Origin: Rhodospirillales bacterium
GTDB taxonomy: Bacteria > Pseudomonadota > Alphaproteobacteria > Rhodospirillales > Casp-alpha2
Length of the DNA: 64,000 nt
Reading direction: 5' to 3'
Assembly: GCA_013203595.1 (NCBI GenBank)
Contig: JABMNT010000065.1
Location: forward strand, 1 to 64,000
In this document: positions 8,797-17,542 of the stretch, one piece after another
Layout: every line of letters begins with the position of its first letter
How positions within the stretch are numbered: position 1 is the stretch's first letter
Translations under genes and position numbers: made by a program
Notes under the pieces: model-generated
Seen by the model: only the letters and a program-made list of their open reading frames with translations
Databases searched by the model: none
What the model was told of the DNA's origin: nothing

Positions 8797-10626
8797 TTAC
8801 AAGCCGTACAGGGTCGGCAGCAGCCACGACAGGGTGACCCACATGAGCAGTATCAGCGGCACGCCGACGCGGACAAAGTCCATGAAGAGGTAGCCGCCTG
8901 CGTTCATCACCAGCAGGTTGGTTTTGTAGGCCATGGGTGTGGCGAAGCTCATGTTTGCGCCGAACAGCACCGTCAGCACAAAGGGTTCCGCCGGCAGTCC
9001 CATCTGGCTGGCGATGCTGATCGCAATGGGAGTTCCGATGACCGCTGCCGCATTGTTGGAAACAATATTGGTAAGGATCGCCATAACCAGCATCAGCCCG
9101 CTGATAACCAGTGTTGGCGAGGCGTCGCTGGCGGCATAGACAAACACCTGTGCCAGATAATCGGCACCGCCCGTCGCCAGCAGTGCCTTGCCCAGCGCCA
9201 AACTGGCAACGACGATCATGATCACCGGAATGCTCAGGGCCTGGGCCGCATCCTGCCAGCGCAGGCATCGGCTCAGCAGTAACAGCAAGACGCCACAGAT
9301 TGCACTGATCGCAATCGGCATGATCCCCAAAGCGGCGGTCAGGACAATGCCAACAACAATCAACATGGCCAGCGGCGCCTTTTGCGTGGTTGGTAAATCT
9401 GACGTGGCATCGAGAACCAGCAGATTGCCGGTGGATTTCATGGCGGCAATCTGATCCGCCGGCCCCTGCACCAGTAAAATATCACCATCCCGCAGGGTCA
9501 CATCGCTAATCCGTTCACGCAGCGTTTTAACTTTTGTCCCGGCCTGGTTGAGAGCCAGAGTGACGAGCTGGTAGCGGTCGACGAAGCGGGCGCGCGCCAG
9601 TGTTGTGTTCTGCAGAGGGGAGCCCTGGGTGACCACAATTTCGGCAATTTGCTGGTCTTCGGCGGTCAGCGGATGCTCGTCGTCGACCGGGTCACTGCCG
9701 GTATATAAAGTCGTGCCCAAAACCTCTTCGTATTCCTTCAGGTTTGCCGGCGTGTCCCAGACATGCAGGAGATCACCGGTCTTGAGGATTAAATCGGGAA
9801 ACGGCCTCATATGCAGGCCCGGGGCGCGGCTTATATCGTGAAGCTTGAAGGCGGGTCCCACCTTTTCCCTGACTTCGGACAAGGCTTTGCCGTTGGCGAA
9901 ACTGTCCTCTTCCACATGCAATTGACCGGAAAACAGGCGCGGCGACCGGTCCCCGATGGGGGCCTGGCGTTTCGGAATCAGCAGCGGTGCGATAAGCCAC
10001 AGATAGGCAATAGCGATGCTGCCGGCGATAACCGCGGGAACAGCAAAATCGAACATGCCGAAGCGCCGCAGTCCCATTTCGGCGGCAATACTGATGACCA
10101 GCAGATTGGTCGAAGTGCCGATTGTCGTGCTCATGCCGCCGATCAGGGTGGCAAACCCCATGGGCATCAAATGGTTCGATGGAGTTCCACCGGTTCTGAC
10201 GGAGATACTGATCAGGATGGGTAGCAGCAGGACAACAACCGGGACGTTGTTGACAAAGGCACTGAGGATGGCGCCAACCACCAGGGTCAGTAGAAACGAA
10301 AACAACGGACTGATCGACCAGAGTTTGGATAGTGACCTGCCGACCGGTTCCAGCGCGCCGGTTCGCACAATCCCCTGTCCGGCAATCATCAGGGCGCATA
10401 CGGCAACCAGGGCCTCGTGACCAAAACCTGAAAAGAAGTCGATGGCATGAATCGTTACCGGGCCGTGGGTATAGGGAAAAATCTCAAACCCGGCGACCAG
10501 CAGAACAAGGATAGTCAGGCTGGAGGTTTCAAGCGGAATGGATTCCCGCGTGAACAGGGCGAAGGCGATGATGATCAGGATCAGAACGGCCAGGCCATGG
10601 GCGTCGGGGGCGGCTGGAAACGGCAT
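8797..10626 (-). CDS. SLC13-type anion/sodium symporter with two TrkA-C (RCK_C) domains
   Basis: A 609-residue polytopic membrane protein. Two blocks of hydrophobic segments (about 1-210 and 415-609) flank a central soluble part with two RCK_C-like domains (about 230-310 and 325-405), each with a GDxLxVxG-type strand pattern. The repeated NN(V/A)-type hairpins (FVNNVPVV, IVSNNAAAV) are the re-entrant loops of the DASS/SLC13 fold. Bacterial relatives move sulfate, dicarboxylates or other anions; the substrate is not determinable. It overlaps the upstream GNAT by one base. Confidence 0.85.
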   Translation of the reverse strand: MPFPAAPDAHGLAVLILIIIAFALFTRESIPLETSSLTILVLLVAGFEIFPYTHGPVTIHAIDFFSGFGHEALVAVCALMIAGQGIVRTGALEPVGRSLSKLWSISPLFSFLLTLVVGAILSAFVNNVPVVVLLLPILISISVRTGGTPSNHLMPMGFATLIGGMSTTIGTSTNLLVISIAAEMGLRRFGMFDFAVPAVIAGSIAIAYLWLIAPLLIPKRQAPIGDRSPRLFSGQLHVEEDSFANGKALSEVREKVGPAFKLHDISRAPGLHMRPFPDLILKTGDLLHVWDTPANLKEYEEVLGTTLYTGSDPVDDEHPLTAEDQQIAEIVVTQGSPLQNTTLARARFVDRYQLVTLALNQAGTKVKTLRERISDVTLRDGDILLVQGPADQIAAMKSTGNLLVLDATSDLPTTQKAPLAMLIVVGIVLTAALGIMPIAISAICGVLLLLLSRCLRWQDAAQALSIPVIMIVVASLALGKALLATGGADYLAQVFVYAASDASPTLVISGLMLVMAILTNIVSNNAAAVIGTPIAISIASQMGLPAEPFVLTVLFGANMSFATPMAYKTNLLVMNAGGYLFMDFVRVGVPLILLMWVTLSWLLPTLYGL

Positions 10627-11132
10627 TATCTTGTTTCTCCATCGGCATACCAGTCGAACTGTTGCTCAACCACTTCGCGGCCCCAGGTTGAGGCTTTTTC
10701 AGATTTTGTCAGCTGGAAACCGGCGTCTTCATACAAATAGCGGGCCGCATCCAAGCCCTGGAAAGTCGTTAGATAAACCTGTGGATAGCCCTTTTTTCGG
10801 ACAAAGGCCATGGCATTGGCGATCAGCTTTCGCCCGGCGCCCGAGCCCTGCAGGTCTTCAGCCACAATAAACCAGTGCAGTTGCGCCCGCCTGCCGTCCC
10901 GGCTGTCGATAACAATGCCGCCCTTGATCGCGCTCTGGTGCCTGATTAACTGGACAAAGTCCTGCTCAGGTGTGAAGCGCTGCAGAAACTCAGCAATACT
11001 GCCAGCGACCTTGGACTCGTAAACCGGGCCGAACCCCCAGGCCTGTGCATAATAGGCCGACTGCAGGGCGCAGAGCGTGGCCAGTCCCCCTGGCTGGTAG
11101 CCGACATATTCCACATCGTTTCGCTCATTCAT
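10626..11132 (-). CDS. GNAT family N-acetyltransferase
   Basis: A 168-residue acetyltransferase with the acetyl-CoA loop LQGSGAGRKLI and a C-terminal LYEDAGFQLTKSEK motif B. The length and the AQLHWFIV strand before the loop resemble GNAT domains fused to or paired with MarR regulators, but no regulator is attached here. It is the first gene of a two-gene unit with the SLC13 transporter (one-base overlap) and is separated from the upstream pet operon by a strong terminator. Confidence 0.83.
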   Translation of the reverse strand: MNERNDVEYVGYQPGGLATLCALQSAYYAQAWGFGPVYESKVAGSIAEFLQRFTPEQDFVQLIRHQSAIKGGIVIDSRDGRRAQLHWFIVAEDLQGSGAGRKLIANAMAFVRKKGYPQVYLTTFQGLDAARYLYEDAGFQLTKSEKASTWGREVVEQQFDWYADGETR

Positions 11133-11147
11133 AACAGGCTTCCATAT

Positions 11148-11181
11148 AAAAACGGCCCCAAATGTTTATGGGGCCGTTTTT
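11148..11181 (-). terminator. Intrinsic terminator of petABC, symmetric
   Basis: A 13-base-pair perfect stem (11148-11160 with 11169-11181) encloses an eight-base loop. The arms carry A-runs and T-runs, so the hairpin has a U-tract on either strand and would work in both directions. It lies just past the cytochrome c1 stop and insulates petABC from the GNAT/transporter pair on the same strand. Confidence 0.85.
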
Positions 11182-11202
11182 GCAACTCAAGTGATGACCG
11201 GC

Positions 11203-11979
11203 TTAGTGGAGGTTTTCCCACACTTTCCGCTTTACCGCATAGAGCATGCCGGTGAGGACCAGCAGGAACAGCAGGACCTTGACGCCCATACGCTTGCGGG
11301 CCTCCATTTCAGGCTCTGCCGCCCAGGCCATGAACGTGGTAACGTCCTTGGCATGCTGGCTCAGGGTTGGTTTGGTACCGTCCGTGTATTCGACCGACTC
11401 ATCGGACAGCGGCGGGCCCATGGCAATGACGTGGCCAGGAAAATATTTGTTGTAGTTGCCACCTTCCGGTACCTCGACACCGCTCGGTGCCTCTTCGTAG
11501 CCGACCAGCAGTCCGTAAACATAATCAGCACCACCGACGCGGGCCTTGGTCATCAGGCTCAAATCAGGCGGGGCCTTGCCGTTATTGGCGGCGGCGGCGG
11601 CCTGAACGTTGGCAAAGGGTGCCTTGAACCGGTCGGCCGGAATGCCGGGGCGCTCGAACATCTCGCCTTCGTCGTTGGGACCGGCAGTGACTTCAACAGA
11701 TGCGGCGATGGCTTTGACTTCGTCTTCGCTGAACCCGAGTTGCGACAAATGCCGATAGCTGAGCAGGCTCATGGAATGACAGCCGGAACAGACTTCTTTG
11801 TAGACCTGGAAGCCCCGCTGTGCAGCGGCCGGCTCGAAGGAGCCGAACAGCTTGTTGAACGACCAGTTCTGAGCCGGTGCACGTGGCGTATCCCCGGCGG
11901 CGAAAGATGTGCCCGAGACCATTACCGTAGCAACGAATGCCAGAGCGGCGGCAGAGGTTTTCATCATATTCATCTTCAT
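11203..11979 (-). CDS. petC: Cytochrome c1 of the bc1 complex
   Basis: The membrane-anchored c-type haem subunit that passes electrons from the Rieske centre to soluble cytochrome c. It is 258 residues long. A Sec signal peptide is processed near FAAGD, the haem site is CSGCH (64-68), the axial-methionine region is around VIAMGPPLSDE, and the single C-terminal anchor is at about 232-250. It is the third gene of petABC, five bases after cytochrome b, and is followed by the terminator at 11148-11181. The start carries several methionines (MKMNMMKT); I use the first. Confidence 0.95.
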   Translation of the reverse strand: MKMNMMKTSAAALAFVATVMVSGTSFAAGDTPRAPAQNWSFNKLFGSFEPAAAQRGFQVYKEVCSGCHSMSLLSYRHLSQLGFSEDEVKAIAASVEVTAGPNDEGEMFERPGIPADRFKAPFANVQAAAAANNGKAPPDLSLMTKARVGGADYVYGLLVGYEEAPSGVEVPEGGNYNKYFPGHVIAMGPPLSDESVEYTDGTKPTLSQHAKDVTTFMAWAAEPEMEARKRMGVKVLLFLLVLTGMLYAVKRKVWENLH

Positions 11980-11984
11980 GTCCC

Positions 11985-13253
11985 TTACTCCGCCGCTTTG
12001 AGCACGGAAGCATTAATGCTGTCCGGCAGTTGTCTCGGTCGTTCCAGGCGGCTGACCAATGGTACAATGACCAACAGGTGGGCAAAGTAGTAGAAGGTCG
12101 CCCACTGGCCGATGGTAATGAAATTGCCTTCCGCCGGTTTGCCGCCGATATAGCCGAGAACCAGGCAATCCAGCACGAATATCCAGAACGCCATGGCCAT
12201 AATCGGGCGGAACGAACAACTGCGCACCTTGGCACCATCGAGCCACGGCATGAACAGCAGCAGCAGGATCGAGGCAAACATTGCCAGTACACCAGCCAGC
12301 TTGGCATCCATCAACAAACCGCCCAGCGAGATAACCTGATAGACGAGGAAGTCACCGGTAAAGGCCCGCAGGATGGCGTAGTAAGGCAGGAAATACCATT
12401 CCGGAACGATGTGTGCCGGGGTTACCAGCGGGTTGGCCGGAATATAGTTGTCCGGCTCGCCAAAGAAGTTGGGGGCATAGAACACGAAGAACATGAAGAA
12501 CATCATGAACAGGCCCATGCCAAACAGGTCTTTGGTGGTGAAGTAAGGGTGAAACCCGATGGTGTCCTGCTCGCTTTTCACATCAATACCGGTCGGGTTG
12601 TTGGAGCCGTGCACGTGCAGGGCCCAGATATGAACGACAACCAGGCCGACAATCACAAACGGCATCAGATAATGCAGTGAGAAGAAGCGGTTCAATGTCG
12701 GGTTATCGACAGAAAATCCACCCCACAGCAGGGTGACGATGCTGTCGCCGACCAGCGGAATGGCCGAGAACAGGTTGGTGATAACGGTGGCACCCCAGAA
12801 GCTCATTTGTCCCCAGGGAAGTACATAGCCCATGAACGCAGTTGCCATCATGGCCAGCAGGATAAACACACCAATCATCCACAATAATTCGCGCGGTGCC
12901 TGGTAGGAGCCGAAATAGAGCCCCCGGAACATGTGGATATAGACGACGATGAAGAACATCGAGCCACCGTTCATGTGGATGTAACGGATGAGCCAGCCGT
13001 AGTTCACATCACGCATGATGCGTTCGACGGAATCAAAGGCGTAATCCACATGCGCCGTGTAATGCATGGCCAGGACAATACCGCTGGCAATCATGATCAC
13101 CAGAACCAGACCGGCCAGGGAACCGAAATTCCACCAGTAGTTCAGGTTTTTGGGCGTCGGGTACTGGGTGCCCAGGGAATGGTCAAGAAAACTGAACACC
13201 GGAAGCCGGTATTCAACCCATTTCATGACGGGGTGCATATTATTTGTATCCAT
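11985..13253 (-). CDS. petB: Cytochrome b of the bc1 complex
   Basis: The 422-residue polytopic quinol-oxidising subunit with two b haems. Visible hallmarks are the paired haem-ligand histidines in HYTAHVDY...RYIHMNGGS and LHYLMPF...HIWALHVHG, the Qo-site PEWY motif ([14 protein letters not shown]) and about eight transmembrane segments. I chose ATG 13253, preceded by AGGGGAG; a farther in-frame codon at 13292 would overlap the Rieske gene and lacks such a site. Gene order petA-petB-petC is standard for alphaproteobacteria. Confidence 0.95.
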   Translation of the reverse strand: MDTNNMHPVMKWVEYRLPVFSFLDHSLGTQYPTPKNLNYWWNFGSLAGLVLVIMIASGIVLAMHYTAHVDYAFDSVERIMRDVNYGWLIRYIHMNGGSMFFIVVYIHMFRGLYFGSYQAPRELLWMIGVFILLAMMATAFMGYVLPWGQMSFWGATVITNLFSAIPLVGDSIVTLLWGGFSVDNPTLNRFFSLHYLMPFVIVGLVVVHIWALHVHGSNNPTGIDVKSEQDTIGFHPYFTTKDLFGMGLFMMFFMFFVFYAPNFFGEPDNYIPANPLVTPAHIVPEWYFLPYYAILRAFTGDFLVYQVISLGGLLMDAKLAGVLAMFASILLLLFMPWLDGAKVRSCSFRPIMAMAFWIFVLDCLVLGYIGGKPAEGNFITIGQWATFYYFAHLLVIVPLVSRLERPRQLPDSINASVLKAAE

Positions 13254-13266
13254 AAGTGTCGCTCCC

Positions 13267-13821
13267 CTAACCGATTTTAACTTTAAGATCACTCAGAAAA
13301 CTATATTCGGGCACGGGCAGGTTTTTAGGCGCCGGACCTTTGCGAATACGTCCTGAAGTATCATAGTGAGACCCGTGACAGGGGCAGAACCAGCCGCCAA
13401 AATCACCGCGGCTTTCGCCTGCTTTATTGCCCAGCGGAATGCAGCCCAGATGGGTGCATACACCAACCATAATCAGCCATTCCGGTTTCTGGACACGATC
13501 GGCATCCGTCTGCGGGTCGATCAGGTCATTGGCCTGGACAGCGACCGCATCGGCAATCTCTTCTGCTGTGCGATGACGGATAAAGACCGGCTTGCCACGC
13601 CAGACGACGGTTATGCTCTGGCCCTCTTCAATGGGCTCGAGACTGACTTCCGTCGTCGATAAGGCTAATGTGTCTGCGGCCGGATTCATTTGATCAATGA
13701 ACGGCCATGCGGCGATTGCTGTGCCAACGGCGCCAACGGCTGCCGTGGAAATGAACAGAAAATCGCGCTTTGACTGATCGTCGATTTCAGCGCCCTGTTC
13801 GGGGGTCGCGGTTTCACTCAT
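13267..13821 (-). CDS. petA: Ubiquinol-cytochrome c reductase Rieske iron-sulfur subunit
   Basis: A 184-residue protein carrying the [2Fe-2S] centre of the bc1 complex. Ligands are in CTHLGC (Cys122, His124, Cys127) and CPCHGSHY (Cys146, Cys148, His149). The N-terminal anchor is at about residues 22-42, ending in the conserved [13 protein letters not shown]. Such proteins are exported folded by the Tat system. Here the signal reads SKRDFL (17-22), with lysine-arginine instead of the twin arginines. It is the first gene of the operon. Confidence 0.95.
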   Translation of the reverse strand: MSETATPEQGAEIDDQSKRDFLFISTAAVGAVGTAIAAWPFIDQMNPAADTLALSTTEVSLEPIEEGQSITVVWRGKPVFIRHRTAEEIADAVAVQANDLIDPQTDADRVQKPEWLIMVGVCTHLGCIPLGNKAGESRGDFGGWFCPCHGSHYDTSGRIRKGPAPKNLPVPEYSFLSDLKVKIG

Positions 13822-13849
13822 GGGGGTCCCCTTATTTTGATCCCGATGC

Positions 13850-13863
13850 GCCCCGTAAGGGGC
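13850..13863 (-). promoter_or_regulatory. Small GC hairpin in the petABC leader
   Basis: GCCCC and GGGGC form a five-base-pair stem with a four-base loop about 30 bases upstream of petA. It could be a leader hairpin affecting mRNA stability. There is no U-tract on the petA side, so it is not a terminator. Confidence 0.3.
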
Positions 13864-14085
13864 CTCAATTCAGCTAACGGTGTTCACTTTACGCATTCCA
13901 TCGTACAGCGACAAGCGATCTCGTCAGTTTTAGCAAAAACCCAAGACTTACAGGGAATTTTACGGCGGAGCGCTGACGAGCAGCCTGCGCCGTAGGTATA
14001 GCGAAAAATCACCATCGTTCAAGAATTAATCACCAGGATAATTGTGGTCTTTCAAGCGCCGACCTGGCGGAGTAAACCGGGTCTC

Positions 14086-14565
14086 ATGAAAACCCATAGA
14101 TCCGTTCGCCTGGCCTTGTTTGAGCCTGATATTCCGCAGAATACGGGTACCTTGCTGCGCCTTGCCGCCTGCCTGAATATCGGAGTCGATATTATCGAGC
14201 CCTGCGGATTCGTCTGGGGCGGCAAACATATGCGCCGTGCCGGCATGGATTACCTGGATCATGTGGACCTGATGCGCCATCTCAACTGGCAGGGATTCGC
14301 CGCCACCCGGCCGGCGGCACGCCGCGTTCTGCTGACCACGAAAGCCGCTCAATCCTACGCGGGCTTTACATTCAAAGACGGGGATATCCTGGTTTTGGGG
14401 AGCGAAAGCGCAGGCGTTCCCACCCATATCCACGACCAGGTTGACGCCCGGGTGACAATCCCCATGCGCAGCGGGCAGCGATCCTTGAATTTAGCGACCG
14501 CAGCCGCCATGGTTGTGGGCGAGGCGCTGCGCCAACTGGATGCCTTTCCGAAAGGGGAAACATGA
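14086..14565 (+). CDS. trmL: tRNA (cytidine(34)-2'-O)-methyltransferase
   Basis: A SPOUT-class methyltransferase that modifies the wobble base of certain leucine tRNAs. It is 159 residues long and aligns in its landmarks with TrmL: LFEPDIPQNTGTLLRLAA near the start, IIEPCGF, LGSESAGVP and the knot region IPMRSGQRSLNLATAAAM. I prefer ATG 14086 because it fits the family N-terminus; a GTG at 14044 would add 14 residues and has an AGGA upstream. The stop overlaps hemF by four bases. Confidence 0.92.
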   Translation: MKTHRSVRLALFEPDIPQNTGTLLRLAACLNIGVDIIEPCGFVWGGKHMRRAGMDYLDHVDLMRHLNWQGFAATRPAARRVLLTTKAAQSYAGFTFKDGDILVLGSESAGVPTHIHDQVDARVTIPMRSGQRSLNLATAAAMVVGEALRQLDAFPKGET

Positions 14566-15446
14566 GCTCAACAGATACCTACGGCACCGAGTCCCACAAA
14601 AAACGCGCCATGGACTGGTTTTCCCGGCTGCGCGACGATTTGTGCATGGCTTTGGAACTGATCGAGACGGATGTGGAAGGCCCGAACGGTTCCAGTGACC
14701 TGGAGCCCGGGGTTTTTCAGCGTAAATCCTGGCAGCGGCCTGCCGAAGACGGCACCGATGGCGGTGGCGGCACCATGGCGGTCATGCGCGGACGGGTGCT
14801 GGAGAAGGCCGGGGTCAACATATCCGAGGTCAAAGGCGAATTTTCGCCGGAATTTCGAAAAAACATACCCGGTGCCGAGGCGGACCCGCGGTTCTGGGCG
14901 GCGGGCATTTCGGTGGTCATTCACCCGCGTTCACCGCTGGTGCCGGCGGCGCATATGAATACGCGGATGATTGTTACGCAAAAAGCCTGGTTCGGCGGCG
15001 GCGGCGATTTGACGCCGGTGTTTCCCGATGATGAGGAAACGGCGCTTTTCCACCGGGCCTATAAGGACGCCTGCGACCGCTTTGATGGCTCCTACTATCC
15101 AAAATACAAAAAGGCCTGCGATGAATACTTTTACCTGCCGCACCGCGACGAGCCGCGCGGCGTCGGCGGAATTTTCGTTGATAACCTGAACAGCGGCGAC
15201 TGGGAATCGGATTTTGGGTTTATTCAGGAGATCGGCCGCTCGTTCATGGGGATTTACCCGCAACTGGTGCGCCGGGCCATGGACCTGCCATGGACAGCGG
15301 CGCAAAAGCAGGCGCAACTGATCAAGCGCGGCCGCTATGTGGAATTTAATCTTTTGCATGACCGGGGAACCCTGTTTGGCATCAAGACCGGTGGCAACAC
15401 GGAAGCCATATTGATGTCCATGCCGCCGGAAGTTCACTGGCCCTGA
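14562..15446 (+). CDS. hemF: Oxygen-dependent coproporphyrinogen III oxidase
   Basis: Decarboxylates two propionates of coproporphyrinogen III to vinyls in haem synthesis using O2. It is 294 residues, close to the usual size. Conserved segments include SVVIHPRSPLVPAAHMNTRMI, WFGGGGDLTP, the PHRDEPRGVGGIFVDNL block and the C-terminal RGRYVEFNLLHDRGTLFG, ending with the LMSMPP motif. It is coupled to trmL by ATGA, and panE follows 20 bases later. Supply of haem for the adjacent pet and nap cytochromes makes sense of the location. Confidence 0.96.
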   Translation: MSSTDTYGTESHKKRAMDWFSRLRDDLCMALELIETDVEGPNGSSDLEPGVFQRKSWQRPAEDGTDGGGGTMAVMRGRVLEKAGVNISEVKGEFSPEFRKNIPGAEADPRFWAAGISVVIHPRSPLVPAAHMNTRMIVTQKAWFGGGGDLTPVFPDDEETALFHRAYKDACDRFDGSYYPKYKKACDEYFYLPHRDEPRGVGGIFVDNLNSGDWESDFGFIQEIGRSFMGIYPQLVRRAMDLPWTAAQKQAQLIKRGRYVEFNLLHDRGTLFGIKTGGNTEAILMSMPPEVHWP

Positions 15447-15466
15447 TTGACCAAAACAAGGAGAAA

Positions 15467-16390
15467 ATGATGAAAATTGCAGTCATGGCGGCGGGTGCCG
15501 TCGGTGGATATTTTGGTGGAAAACTGGCGCTTGCCGGGCATGAAGTGACATTTATCGCGCGCGGCGCCCATGCGGCGGCGATTCGTGAAAAGGGACTTCG
15601 GGTAAACAGTGTGCACGGGGATTTTGTCGTCGACAACGCCCGGGTGACCGATGATCCGGCAACGGTCGGCGTTGTCGATATCGTCCTGTTTGCGGTCAAG
15701 TTATGGGCGACGGAAGATGCCGCCGCCCTGTGCCGGCCACTGGTGGGGCCGGATACGCTGGTTATTCCACTGCAAAACGGGGTCGATGCCATGGAGCGGG
15801 TCACGGCTGTACTGGGGGCGGAACATGTCGGTGGCGGGATCGCCAAAATATCGGCGGTGATCGCCGAGCCCGGCCTGATCAGCCATGTCAGCGATTTCGC
15901 ATCGATCGAGTTTGCCGAAGCCGACAGCCGGCCGTCGGAGCGTACAACGGCGTTTCTGGCAGCCTGCCAGGCGGCCGGCTTCGATGCGGAAATTGCCGGC
16001 GATATTGTAAAGTCCCTGTGGCTCAAGTTCATTTTCCTGACCGCCCTGAGCGGGATGACCACGGCGGCGCGCAGCCCGGTTGGCGCGATTACCGATTGTG
16101 ACGAAGGGCTTTGTGCTTTTCGTGCCAATATGTCTGAAACCATCCAGGTCGGCCAGAGCCGGGGTGTCGCCTTATCTGACGCGACGCTCGACCGGCTGAT
16201 GTCCTTCGTCACATCACTGCCACCGGCCATGAAAGCCTCGCAATTGGCCGATCTGCAGGCGGGTAACCGGCTCGAGGCTCCCTGGTTGACGGGTGCTGTT
16301 TGTCGGATGGGGCGTGAAAGCGGCATTGCCACGCCGGTCAACGACGCGCTTTATGCCGTCCTGCGGCCATTTGTCAACGGGGCCGGCTGA
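15467..16390 (+). CDS. panE: 2-dehydropantoate 2-reductase
   Basis: An NADPH-dependent reductase of ketopantoate in pantothenate/CoA synthesis, 307 residues. The Rossmann motif is AAGAVGGYFGG near the N-terminus. LQNGVDAMERV carries the conserved Asn-Gly, and KSLWLKFIFLTALSGMT the substrate-side helix. The start is one of two consecutive ATGs (15467, 15470) after AAGGAG. Relatives include other ketoacid reductases of the ApbA family, so the substrate is probable rather than certain. It is followed by an unusual tandem repeat and a compact terminator. Confidence 0.88.
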   Translation: MMKIAVMAAGAVGGYFGGKLALAGHEVTFIARGAHAAAIREKGLRVNSVHGDFVVDNARVTDDPATVGVVDIVLFAVKLWATEDAAALCRPLVGPDTLVIPLQNGVDAMERVTAVLGAEHVGGGIAKISAVIAEPGLISHVSDFASIEFAEADSRPSERTTAFLAACQAAGFDAEIAGDIVKSLWLKFIFLTALSGMTTAARSPVGAITDCDEGLCAFRANMSETIQVGQSRGVALSDATLDRLMSFVTSLPPAMKASQLADLQAGNRLEAPWLTGAVCRMGRESGIATPVNDALYAVLRPFVNGAG

Positions 16391-16398
16391 CCGTCTTT

Positions 16399-16463
16399 GG
16401 TTTTACGGCTGACCGCGGTGGGTTTTGCGGCTACCGCGGTGGGTTTTGACGGCTACCGCCGTG
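16399..16463. repeat. Three tandem copies of a ~22-bp repeat downstream of panE
   Basis: Units at 16399-16420, 16421-16441 and 16442-16463 share GGTTTT, then CGGCT, then ACCGC(G/C)GTG. Copies one and two carry the palindrome ACCGCGGT, and each unit can fold (CGG/CCG). The array sits between the panE stop and the panE terminator, in the 3' untranslated region. No coding role is seen. Confidence 0.85.
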
Positions 16464-16466
16464 GGC

Positions 16467-16814
16467 TTAACCGCCGGAGGCGGCTTTTTTCCTGAAGTCG
16501 GCCAGTTCCTGTTCGGATATGGCGGGGCCTGTGTCGCCATCAAACTGCATGGCGTAGCCGCCTGCAAACTGGCGGACAACGCGGCCCTGCAGGCGTTTGT
16601 GGCCTTCGATATGCAAATCCAGGAATTGTTCGTTGGTCAATGCCGGCGGCTCGCCCAAAAGGGCGACGCCACTTTCTGAAATGTCCTGGATGCGGACCGC
16701 CGTTTCCGCCTCGTCGTAGGCAACCGATGCGGCCAGATCCAGAGAAAACCGCTGGCCGCGATTGCGCTGGGTCAGGGCCGGACGGGCCGGCGGATTTTGG
16801 ATCGGACCAACCAT
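16467..16814 (-). CDS. PilZ domain protein
   Basis: A 115-residue single PilZ domain, the usual receptor module for cyclic di-GMP. The two binding signatures are present: an arginine-rich stretch RNRGQRFS near residue 17 (RxxxR-like) and DISESG near residue 43 (D/NxSxxG). Such stand-alone PilZ proteins act by protein contact on motility or polysaccharide systems. It converges on panE, and its last codons encode AASGG over the sequence that serves as the panE terminator. A promoter would lie right of 16814 in the long gap shared with napE. Confidence 0.85.
   Translation of the reverse strand: MVGPIQNPPARPALTQRNRGQRFSLDLAASVAYDEAETAVRIQDISESGVALLGEPPALTNEQFLDLHIEGHKRLQGRVVRQFAGGYAMQFDGDTGPAISEQELADFRKKAASGG
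16471..16490 (+). terminator. Compact intrinsic terminator of panE, inside the PilZ 3' end
   Basis: CCGCC (16471-16475) pairs with GGCGG (16479-16483) around GGA, followed by CTTTTTT. The stem is short but all G-C and has a proper U-tract on the plus strand. It coincides with the final codons of the convergent PilZ gene. Confidence 0.6.
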
Positions 16815-17343
16815 GGAAAAGCGTCTCCATCAAACAGCCAAATATTGTTGCTGCCGCCGACTATATACGCACAATCCGGTTTCGGTCCAATCGCCGATGG
16901 ATATTGCTGCCATTTCCCGGATAAATATGTGGCCGTATCGCGAAGCTTGCCCAGGTAAATCTTGAAATGGATTATTGATCTGCTATCAGGGTCCATCCTG
17001 GGGATGGTCGGGGGAAACCACTGGTCTATGAAGAAAGCAGGAGATTTGCGTCTAGATAGCAAAAATGATCAGGTAATGGCATTTTGAGCACCGATAAATC
17101 GTTAAAACCGGTGAGTTCGAACAATTTGAGAAAATAGCGCTTCATAATATCGTATGATTTTGTATGATGGTGCCGATTGTCAAAGTTAACTGAAAATGTC
17201 AATTAAAATGAGCTTTATGGAACACCTATAGGCCTTTTAAATGATTGCGACCCCTTCTTGCCTGCAGGACCGATGGCGTGTTTTCGGTATTTATCAGAGC
17301 TGATGGACCGAATGTTAACCGAGAAGCCAGAGGAAGCGAGCCT
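16815..17343. promoter_or_regulatory. Divergent intergenic region between the PilZ gene and napE
   Basis: 529 bases with no credible gene. The right half is AT-rich and must hold the nap promoter. I see a direct repeat of GTATGAT separated by three bases near 17149-17167 and a weak TTGAGA/TATCGT pair upstream, but no clear FNR, NarP or other known nitrate-regulator box. A matching PilZ promoter could not be fixed either. Confidence 0.4.
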
Positions 17344-17502
17344 ATGTCCGAACAACCCAGTGTTACTGTACAACAGGAGATAAAAGGATTTCTGTTTATC
17401 ACGGCAGTCCTGATTCCCGCCTTGGCCGTTGCGCTGGTGGGGGGGTATGGTTTCGCGATCTGGATTTATCAGATGTTGGTGGGCCCTCCGGGAGTCTCCT
17501 GA
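17344..17502 (+). CDS. napE: Periplasmic nitrate reductase small membrane subunit NapE
   Basis: A 52-residue protein with a soluble N-terminus and one transmembrane helix (about 13-40), the size and form of NapE/TorE proteins found at the head of alphaproteobacterial nap operons. The motif QEIKGFLFITAVLIPALAVALVG-type helix is typical in character. The start at 17344 follows GAGGAAGCGAG. Its role in nitrate reduction is not settled in any organism. napD begins 40 bases downstream. Confidence 0.88.
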   Translation: MSEQPSVTVQQEIKGFLFITAVLIPALAVALVGGYGFAIWIYQMLVGPPGVS

Positions 17503-17542
17503 CCGACCAAAACCAATTTAAACTTATGGAGTCTAGCCGGAA

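Noticed and set aside
16815-17343. FNR or NarP box controlling napEDABC
   Set aside because: I looked for TTGAT-N4-ATCAA and similar dyads; only partial matches were seen.
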